Of a DNA stretch of 11,786 nucleotides, positions 7,057 through 11,786 are shown piece after piece (position 1 is the stretch's first letter; every line of letters starts with the position of its first letter). The notes below the pieces were generated by a model. It searched no databases, was not told the DNA's origin, and was given only the letters and a program-made list of their open reading frames with translations. This stretch comes from Ruminococcaceae bacterium UBA7101 (GTDB taxonomy: Bacteria > Bacillota > Clostridia > Oscillospirales > Acutalibacteraceae): assembly GCA_002493325.1 (NCBI GenBank), contig DKYL01000041.1:854-12639 (forward strand), given 5' to 3'. Both the position numbers and the translations under genes were made by a program.

Positions 7057-8130
7057 TTACATCATTAAATCAAGCAGTCCGAATGCAACTACTGCTTCTA
7101 TTACAGGCACTGCACGCGGAACAATACAAGGGTCATGACGACCTTTGATAACAAGCTCCTCATCCGTCATTGTTCGCAGATTGACACTTTTCTGCGGTTT
7201 TGAGATTGATGGTGTGGGCTTTATTACCGCACTGAGCACAATCGGCGCACCTGAGGTCATACCGCCTAGTACACCGCCGTTATTGTTGCCGTTGAGCACA
7301 ACCCTGCCATCCTTAACAGAATAGGTGTCATTCGCCTGAGAACCTGTCATTTCAGCAAAATCAAAGCCTGCTCCAAACTGAACACCCTTAACGGCAGGAA
7401 CGCCGAAGAGTATAGAGCTTAAATGGCTCTCAACGGTAGAAAACATATTTGCACCGACACCCACAGGCATACCGATTACAGCACATTCTATAATACCGCC
7501 GATGCTGTCGCAATCCATTCTTGCCTTTTCAACCTCAGCTCTCATAAGAGCCTCGGCATTGTCCGAAATAACCGAAAATGCACTTGAGGACAGTTTTTCA
7601 AGAAGCTCAGCACTGATATGATTCTTATCAAACATATCATCCTCGGCACTGCCGATTTTCGCTATATGAGCGCCAATCATTACACCCTGCTGTGCTAAAA
7701 TTTGCTTTGCCACTGCACCTGCAAAAACAAGCGGTGCAGTAAGCCTTCCGCTGAAATGACCGCCGCCTCTTACATCATTGTTACCGCCGTATTTAACAAA
7801 GGCAGGGTAATCACTGTGCGATGGTCTGGGAACTGTCATGACATTTGAATAGTCACCGCTTTTTGTATTTGTATTCTCAATGATCATAGCCAACGGTGCA
7901 CCTGTTGTAACATTGTCAAGCACCCCTGACAGAATATGAGGAACATCCTTTTCAAGCCTTGGGGTAGCAGTTTTATCCTTACCCGGAGCACGTCGTGACA
8001 TATCAATATATATTTTATCCATATCAAGCTTAACGCCGCTTGGCAGACCGTCAATCACACAGCCGATTGCCTCGCCGTGGCTTTCACCGAATATGGAAAG
8101 CTTCAAATTTTTTCCGAATTCAGAGGACAT
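7057..8130 (-). CDS. aroC: Chorismate synthase
   Basis: This enzyme catalyses the last shared step of the shikimate pathway, EPSP to chorismate, using reduced FMN in the cytoplasm. The start chosen is the ATG at 8130 (357 residues). It begins MSSEFGKNLKLSIFGESHG, has GGAGG at 8139-8143 eight nt upstream, and matches the family start; a longer reading from TTG at 8163 has no support. Hallmarks are GESHG (15-19, His18), the RRAPGKDKTATPRLEKD segment (46-62), SHSDYPAFVKYGG with His105, the DSIGGIIECAVIGMPVG segment, NNNGGVLGGMTSGAPI, and the C-terminal GRHDPCIVPRAVPVIEA. The usual GGRSSARET stretch reads GGHFSGRLTAP, a form I associate with clostridial AroC. The gene overlaps the end of aroA by 11 nt, so translation is probably coupled. 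Confidence 0.97.
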   Translation of the reverse strand: MSSEFGKNLKLSIFGESHGEAIGCVIDGLPSGVKLDMDKIYIDMSRRAPGKDKTATPRLEKDVPHILSGVLDNVTTGAPLAMIIENTNTKSGDYSNVMTVPRPSHSDYPAFVKYGGNNDVRGGGHFSGRLTAPLVFAGAVAKQILAQQGVMIGAHIAKIGSAEDDMFDKNHISAELLEKLSSSAFSVISDNAEALMRAEVEKARMDCDSIGGIIECAVIGMPVGVGANMFSTVESHLSSILFGVPAVKGVQFGAGFDFAEMTGSQANDTYSVKDGRVVLNGNNNGGVLGGMTSGAPIVLSAVIKPTPSISKPQKSVNLRTMTDEELVIKGRHDPCIVPRAVPVIEAVVAFGLLDLMM

Positions 8131-9322
8131 TTGCCCTACCTCCAAGCATATTGTAGTCTTCAAAGAAATCAGGGTATGACTTATTTATACTCATTGCATC
8201 GTCAATCGTTGTTTTACCATCTGCAAACAACGCAGCAACAGAAAATGCCATAACAATTCTATGGTCATTAAAGCCCTTTAAGGCATTACCTGTCAGCCTG
8301 TTTCCGCCGTTAATAATAATACCGTCAGCCGTTTCTTCTGCGTCAACACCCATTAATTTCAGATTTGTAACAACACTTTCAATTCTGTTTGATTCTTTAT
8401 ATCTGAGCCTTTCAGCACCATAAATAACTGTTTTGCCCTTTGCAAAGGCGGCAAGCACAGCCAGGACAGGAACCAAATCAGGAATATTTTCTGCATTGAT
8501 ATCCGTACCGACAAGCTTACTTTTTTCTGCTGTTGCAGTGGTATCATCAAAAACAACCTTTGCACCGAACCTTTTAAGCACCTGCAGTATCTCTTTGTCA
8601 CCCTGAGTTGAATTGATATCAAGACCCTTGACCATAACCCTTCCGCCTAAAGCACCTGCCACAAGGAAGAATGCCGCCTGTGACCAATCGCCCTCAACAG
8701 TATAATCAAGCTGTCTGAATTTCTGATTGCCGTGGATTAAATAGCCAAAATCTGTTTCCGTAATATGCACACCAAAATCAGCCATAACCTTGATTGTCAT
8801 ATCCACATACGGCTTGGATTGCAGTGGTGTTTTTAAGATAACCGCACTGTCACCGTCAGTATTTGCAAGTGCCATAAGCAACCCTGTAATATACTGACTG
8901 CTGACATCACCGTTGACCTCGTAGCTGCCGTTCGTCAGCTTGCCTGAAATCTCAAGCGGCAAAAAGCCGTCACTTTTCACCTTAACATTATGCTGCGGCA
9001 AAAGCGTCATATACTCACCGAGTGTTCGTGACAGCAAACTGCCCTCACCGACAAACGTAACCTCCTTGCCGAGCGCTGCGGCAACAGGAATCATAAACCG
9101 CATTGTTGAACCACTCTCAATGCAGTTGAGCTCCTTCTCATCATTCTTTAAAGCACGGATAACACCAACCGTTGCACGCATATCGTTTGAATCAATGATT
9201 GGCTTTACTGTTCCGCCTCCTGCAAGAAAAGAGCATACCAAGGCTCTGTGAGCAGCCGATTTTGAGGGAGGAGCAACAATCTCTCCTGTTAATATAGAAT
9301 TTTCGATTTCAACTACACTCAT
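8120..9322 (-). CDS. aroA: 3-phosphoshikimate 1-carboxyvinyltransferase (EPSP synthase)
   Basis: This enzyme joins shikimate-3-phosphate and PEP to form EPSP. The start chosen is the ATG at 9322 (400 residues); an in-frame TTG at 9337 would lie inside the end of aroB and within the ribosome-site region, so it is rejected. Visible motifs are PPSKSAAHRA (18-27, with K21, S22 and R26 for substrate phosphates), ESGSTMRF (69-76), GDVSSQYITGLL, STQGDKEI, IPDLVPVLA with the conserved Asp, RLRYKESNRIES with the catalytic Glu, NDHRIVMAFS and KSYPDFFEDY. The second motif departs from the common N-(S/A)-G-T form: Glu replaces Asn, with G71 retained. The length is slightly below the usual 420-430. The gene starts 4 nt after aroB and overlaps aroC by 11 nt, in a tight operon order. 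Confidence 0.97.
   Translation of the reverse strand: MSVVEIENSILTGEIVAPPSKSAAHRALVCSFLAGGGTVKPIIDSNDMRATVGVIRALKNDEKELNCIESGSTMRFMIPVAAALGKEVTFVGEGSLLSRTLGEYMTLLPQHNVKVKSDGFLPLEISGKLTNGSYEVNGDVSSQYITGLLMALANTDGDSAVILKTPLQSKPYVDMTIKVMADFGVHITETDFGYLIHGNQKFRQLDYTVEGDWSQAAFFLVAGALGGRVMVKGLDINSTQGDKEILQVLKRFGAKVVFDDTTATAEKSKLVGTDINAENIPDLVPVLAVLAAFAKGKTVIYGAERLRYKESNRIESVVTNLKLMGVDAEETADGIIINGGNRLTGNALKGFNDHRIVMAFSVAALFADGKTTIDDAMSINKSYPDFFEDYNMLGGRANVL
8139..8143 (-). promoter_or_regulatory. Ribosome binding site of aroC, inside the aroA coding end
   Basis: GGAGG on the - strand lies within the last codons of aroA and 8 nt before the ATG at 8130. It decides the aroC start in favour of this ATG over the in-frame TTG at 8163. 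It also implies that ribosomes finishing aroA keep this site open. Confidence 0.85.
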
Positions 9323-9326
9323 TAAT

Positions 9327-10376
9327 TTATACTCCAAAAATCCCTGCTATATCATCATTATTCACAGGATAAATAAAGCTGTCACCTATTTTTTTAAGCA
9401 AAATAAATTTCATTATGCTGCCTGTTCTCTTTTTGTCAGCGCTCATTGCATCGACGATTTCTTCAACGCTGTGTGTATCGGCAATCTTCATATTGTTCTT
9501 TTTAAGAACATTCACAATCCTGTCTGCTGTTCCTGCCTGGGTTAAGCCTAACTTTTCGCCTACTCTGCTAATCATAACCATACCGATTCCGACAGCCTCT
9601 CCGTGCGTAACCGTTTCAAAATTCCACAGCTTTTCAATTGCATGACCGCAGGTATGACCGAAATTCAGGAGGGCACGCTCGCCATGCTCCTTTTCATCAT
9701 TCTCGACAACCTGACGTTTTATATCAAGGCATTCATAAATCATATCCTCAATAAAATTCTTTGGATTTTCTTTCTCAAGTCTTTCAAAAAGTGATTCTGA
9801 TTTAATACAGCCAGCCTTAATAACCTCGCCCATTCCGTCAGCAAAAAATTCATCACTGAGTGTATTTAAAACATCGGGGTCGATAATAACAAGACTCGGC
9901 TGATGGAAAGCTCCGCATAAATTCTTGCCCTGCGGCAAATCCACAGCAGTTTTTCCGCCCACAGATGAATCCACCTGAGAAAGCAGTGATGTAGGTATCT
10001 GAACAAATTTAATACCTCTGAGATAAATTGCAGCGGCAAACCCAGCCATATCTCCGCAAACACCGCCGCCGAGAGCAACGACTCCGTCTTCACGTGTCAG
10101 GCGTTTTTCAGCCATAAATTCAACCATATCAATAACAGTTGATGTTTTTTTAGATGTCTCACCTGCTGTAAAAACGAACGCAAACACCTCATAGCCCTGT
10201 TTTACAAGCGACGCCTTAACCAATTCACCGTAGAGAGGGAATACGTTTGTATCACTTATGAGGACAATTTTTTTGCATTTCAAAACGTCACTTATCAGCT
10301 CACCTGCTCTTGACAGCAAGCCTTTTTCTATTAATATATCATACTGGTCATTAACCTTAACCGTTAGCTTTTTCAT
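9327..10376 (-). CDS. aroB: 3-dehydroquinate synthase
   Basis: This is the second step of the shikimate pathway: DAHP is cyclised to 3-dehydroquinate by an NAD- and metal-dependent enzyme. The 349 residues match the family length. The NAD-binding part shows GGGVCGDMAGF (103-113), followed by LRGIKFVQIPTSLLSQVDSS and VGGKTAVD. The metal ligands expected from E. coli AroB (Glu184, His247, His264) are present as E184 (GMGEVIKAG), H241 (NFGHTCGHAIE) and H258 (THGEAV). The ATG shares one base with the tyrA stop (TAATG), and an AGAGGA site (10386-10391) lies 9 nt upstream inside tyrA, so the two genes are probably translationally coupled. Nothing looks truncated or missing. Confidence 0.98.
   Translation of the reverse strand: MKKLTVKVNDQYDILIEKGLLSRAGELISDVLKCKKIVLISDTNVFPLYGELVKASLVKQGYEVFAFVFTAGETSKKTSTVIDMVEFMAEKRLTREDGVVALGGGVCGDMAGFAAAIYLRGIKFVQIPTSLLSQVDSSVGGKTAVDLPQGKNLCGAFHQPSLVIIDPDVLNTLSDEFFADGMGEVIKAGCIKSESLFERLEKENPKNFIEDMIYECLDIKRQVVENDEKEHGERALLNFGHTCGHAIEKLWNFETVTHGEAVGIGMVMISRVGEKLGLTQAGTADRIVNVLKKNNMKIADTHSVEEIVDAMSADKKRTGSIMKFILLKKIGDSFIYPVNNDDIAGIFGV
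9332..9335 (-). promoter_or_regulatory. Ribosome binding site of aroA
   Basis: GGAG on the - strand sits 9 nt before the ATG at 9322 and overlaps the last codons of aroB (stop at 9327-9329). It supports the ATG start over the in-frame TTG at 9337, which would place the ribosome site inside the gene. Confidence 0.75.
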
Positions 10377-11203
10377 TAACCGATTTCCTCTTTAATTTTG
10401 TTACCCTTTTCCATTAAATCGTGAAGCTGCTTTTCATCACTGTTCACAATTGCATATTTGAATTTCATAAGATTTGAAACCAAATCATCAATTTCTCTGA
10501 CCAGCGGCTCACCATTTGCAATAAACAGCTCTGTCCACATATCCGCATTAATTCTTGCAACTCGACTTACATCCCGATAACTGCCGGCAGAATAGCCTGC
10601 ATGGTATGGTGCTAATGGAGAAAGTACATATGAACACGCAAGTACATGCGCAATCTGTGAAGTGAAGGCAATCATTTCGTCGTGATGCTCAGGCGTGGTG
10701 ACAACAGTACGTGCAAAGCCCATTTCCTGTGCTAATCCTACCAGTGCATCCGTTATATATCTCGGTGTTGAAGAAAGCGGCGTAAAAATAAATGATGCCT
10801 TATCAAAAAGTGTGTCAAGTGAGTTATCATATCCGCTTACCTCACGTCCCGCCATTGGATGTCCACCCACAAAATGAAAATCAAAGCTTTCTTTTTCAAG
10901 CTCAGTACATATTTTTGTTTTTATACCGCAAGAGTCAGTAACTATGCTGTTTTTCTTAAATAAATCCCTATTATCCTTAATAAAAGGAACAATAGCATCA
11001 GGATAAAAATTAACAATAGTAATATCCGCCTTGGGAATTAAATCACAAAGCTCACCCGTTTCATCAATTGCACCATCACTGACAGCACGCATTGAAACAG
11101 ACTCTGTTCTGTTCCAGCCCATAATATGATGCTTTGTGTTTTTCTTTAATGTTTTTGCAAGACTGGCACCAATAAGACCCAGACCGACAACCAATATATT
11201 CAT
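10376..11203 (-). CDS. tyrA: Prephenate dehydrogenase
   Basis: The enzyme oxidatively decarboxylates prephenate to 4-hydroxyphenylpyruvate, the tyrosine precursor. The start is set at the ATG at 11203 (275 residues), giving MNILVVGLGLIGASLA, with the Rossmann GLGLIG at 7-12. The longer in-frame reading begins at a TTG that is part of the -35 promoter element, so it cannot be the true start. The ribosome site is GGAAGT (11211-11216), 7 nt away, modest in strength. The catalytic-domain segment VGGHPMAGREVSGYDN and the helix HHDEMIAFTSQIAHVLA, with the prephenate-binding His region, are intact. There is no C-terminal ACT domain, so tyrosine feedback, if any, would act through the core domain. 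It is the first gene of the aro string and the closest to its promoter. Confidence 0.96.
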   Translation of the reverse strand: MNILVVGLGLIGASLAKTLKKNTKHHIMGWNRTESVSMRAVSDGAIDETGELCDLIPKADITIVNFYPDAIVPFIKDNRDLFKKNSIVTDSCGIKTKICTELEKESFDFHFVGGHPMAGREVSGYDNSLDTLFDKASFIFTPLSSTPRYITDALVGLAQEMGFARTVVTTPEHHDEMIAFTSQIAHVLACSYVLSPLAPYHAGYSAGSYRDVSRVARINADMWTELFIANGEPLVREIDDLVSNLMKFKYAIVNSDEKQLHDLMEKGNKIKEEIG

Positions 11204-11237
11204 AAGCCGCACTTCCACTAATATATCATTAATAAAT

Positions 11238-11266
11238 ATAATAATATATAACTTATAATAAGTCAA
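11238..11266 (-). promoter_or_regulatory. Main promoter of the tyrA-aroB-aroA-aroC-pheA operon
   Basis: On the - strand, TTGACT (11261-11266) and TATTAT (11238-11243) are separated by exactly 17 bp, each one mismatch from consensus. The predicted start near 11231 gives a leader of about 27 nt before tyrA. This is too short for a T-box, riboswitch or attenuator, so control of the operon is probably at initiation or by enzyme feedback. The region is very A/T-rich, and a small inverted repeat (AACAA/TTGTT, 11269-11280) sits just upstream of the -35. Confidence 0.8.
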
Positions 11267-11331
11267 ATAACAAAATTGTTAAATTTATGTCATCTTATAC
11301 ATATAATTAAATTTAATAATGAACGAAAAGC

Positions 11332-11361
11332 AAAAAAGCACCCCGGCATAAGCCGAGGTGC
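11332..11361 (-). terminator. Intrinsic terminator after the 51-aa peptide gene
   Basis: Ten-base arms (11338-11347 and 11352-11361) form a stem with one G-U pair when read on the - strand (GCACCTCGGC / GCCGGGGTGC) around a TTAT loop. TTTTTTGCTTTT follows. It lies 11 nt beyond the stop of the 51-residue gene, insulating that unit from the aro operon promoter some 65 bp further on. Confidence 0.93.
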
Positions 11362-11372
11362 AAAATGAATTA

Positions 11373-11528
11373 TTATTCAAAATAATCTGCAAACGGATCG
11401 TATTCGTCTCCGCCTTCGAGGCTTCCGCCTCCTGTATTACCGCCTGTTCCACTTGTTGTAACAACGTCGTTTGGAGGTAAAACATAATTACGAACAATCA
11501 TTTCCGGTTCTTCATAAAACTTCTTCAT
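11373..11528 (-). CDS. Small acidic Gly-rich protein, 51 aa
   Basis: This short gene is well supported. It has ATG at 11528, a strong ribosome site (AAGGAGGG, 11538-11545), TAATAA at the end and a terminator 11 nt on. The product has three parts: an N-terminal region MKKFYEEPEMIVRNYVLPPN (1-20) leading to DVVTTS (21-26), a Gly-rich linker (27-40: TGGNTGGG and similar) and an acidic aromatic tail DEYDPFADYFE (41-51). There are 10 acidic and 3 basic residues, no Cys, no signal peptide and no membrane segment. From memory, short proteins with an 'MKK-Y--PE--V-----D-(I/V)-TTSG' layout recur in gut Clostridia without assigned function. It follows a secreted-type protein gene by 18 nt and must be co-transcribed with it. 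A modified-peptide precursor or a surface-partner peptide is possible, but no modification enzyme is in view. Confidence 0.82.
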   Translation of the reverse strand: MKKFYEEPEMIVRNYVLPPNDVVTTSGTGGNTGGGSLEGGDEYDPFADYFE

Positions 11529-11537
11529 AATTTGTAA

Positions 11538-11545
11538 CCCTCCTT
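11538..11545 (-). promoter_or_regulatory. Strong ribosome binding site of the 51-aa peptide gene
   Basis: AAGGAGGG on the - strand is close to a full anti-16S match and lies 9 nt before the ATG at 11528. It starts one base beyond the stop codon of the upstream gene. This is the main evidence that the 51-codon frame is translated. Confidence 0.85.
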
Positions 11546-11546
11546 T

Positions 11547-11786
11547 TTAGAAATTGTTTGTGCCATCGATAATATTTGAATAGATATAAGATGTCTTGCC
11601 ATTAGCATCCTTAATAACAGCATATGCTGAATACTTGAATGAAACTGATGAAGCAGGATTCTTAACATCAACTACAAACTGATCACCAACGGTTGTGTTA
11701 GAAGACTTCATACGAACAATATTCTTCATATCAACATCTTCAACAGTCATTGAAGAAACATCAGCATTTCTTGTGAATAAGAAACC
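11547..11786 (-). CDS. C-terminal end of a probable extracellular beta-rich protein, partial
   Basis: Only the last 79 codons are inside the window; the frame stays open to the right edge, so the gene starts beyond it. The fragment has the alternating polar/hydrophobic pattern of an Ig-like or fibronectin-like fold: VGDQFVVDVKNP, SVSFKYSAYAVIKDANGKTSYIYSN, then a short IIDGTNNF end. It is rich in Ser, Thr, Asn, Val and Tyr and has no Cys, typical of secreted Clostridia surface proteins or glycan-related enzymes. There is no LPXTG sorting signal, dockerin repeat or C-terminal membrane helix in the visible part. The internal ATG (MTVEDVD) is not a start, because the upstream codons read on in the same style. 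The catalytic or binding part is out of view, so the function cannot be named. Confidence 0.75.
   Translation of the reverse strand, partial: GFLFTRNADVSSMTVEDVDMKNIVRMKSSNTTVGDQFVVDVKNPASSVSFKYSAYAVIKDANGKTSYIYSNIIDGTNNF

Noticed and set aside
11204..11237. T-box, riboswitch or leader peptide before the aro operon
   Set aside because: The leader from the predicted start is about 27 nt, with no room for such structures.
11204..11266. Longer TyrA N terminus beginning 21 codons upstream
   Set aside because: Its TTG start is the first part of the -35 hexamer, the extra residues are A/T-rich noise, and the Rossmann fold begins right at the ATG at 11203.
11285..11497. A 70-codon - strand frame overlapping the terminator
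   Set aside because: It runs through the terminator hairpin and the 51-codon gene in another frame, has no ribosome site, and has an unnatural composition; the 51-codon frame is far better supported.
1..11786. CRISPR arrays, insertion sequences, att sites, tRNA or rRNA
   Set aside because: No regularly spaced direct repeats, transposase motifs, terminal repeats or RNA gene sequences were seen; the inverted repeats found are all terminator or hairpin structures between genes.

Overview
The window looks like a chromosomal piece of a low-to-mid-GC anaerobic Firmicute, most likely a gut Clostridia of the Oscillospiraceae/Ruminococcus type. The reasons are AGGAGG-type ribosome sites before nearly every gene, consensus TTGACA/TATAAT-like promoters, clostridial variants of AroA, AroC and GalK, and two small protein types I associate from memory with that group (a Cys-rich protein and a short 'MKK..EEPEM' peptide). 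The genus is not proven.

Layout, left to right. (1) The 3' three-quarters of a 4-alpha-glucanotransferase gene (malQ) enters on the + strand and ends at a bidirectional terminator (1160-1195). (2) Everything else is on the - strand. Nearest malQ is a small membrane-anchored or secreted hypothetical protein (1194-1772) with its own consensus promoter. (3) Next is a 271-residue Cys-rich protein (1904-2719), with a terminator after it and a striking nested hairpin over its ribosome site. (4) From 11203 down to 2822 runs one tightly packed gene string: tyrA-aroB-aroA-aroC-pheA, then a TVP38/VTT membrane protein, a galactokinase-family kinase and a diacylglycerol-kinase-family lipid kinase. Gaps range from an 11-nt overlap to 39 nt. 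A clean promoter (TTGACT-17-TATTAT) lies just before tyrA. (5) At the right edge is the C-terminal end of a probably secreted protein, followed 18 nt later by a 51-codon gene with a strong ribosome site and then a strong terminator.

Function. AroB makes 3-dehydroquinate, AroA makes EPSP, and AroC makes chorismate. PheA (chorismate mutase/prephenate dehydratase/ACT) leads to phenylpyruvate, and TyrA leads to 4-hydroxyphenylpyruvate. The operon is thus a Phe/Tyr-directed part of the shikimate pathway. DAHP synthase, dehydroquinase, shikimate dehydrogenase, shikimate kinase and the Trp branch are not in this window. Three downstream genes with membrane-lipid or sugar roles share the transcript but have no obvious pathway link.

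No mobile element, CRISPR array, rRNA or tRNA was seen. No stretch longer than 300 bases lacks a gene. The least explained parts are the nested hairpin before the Cys-rich gene, the Cys-rich protein itself, and the secreted-protein/51-residue-peptide pair at the right edge.
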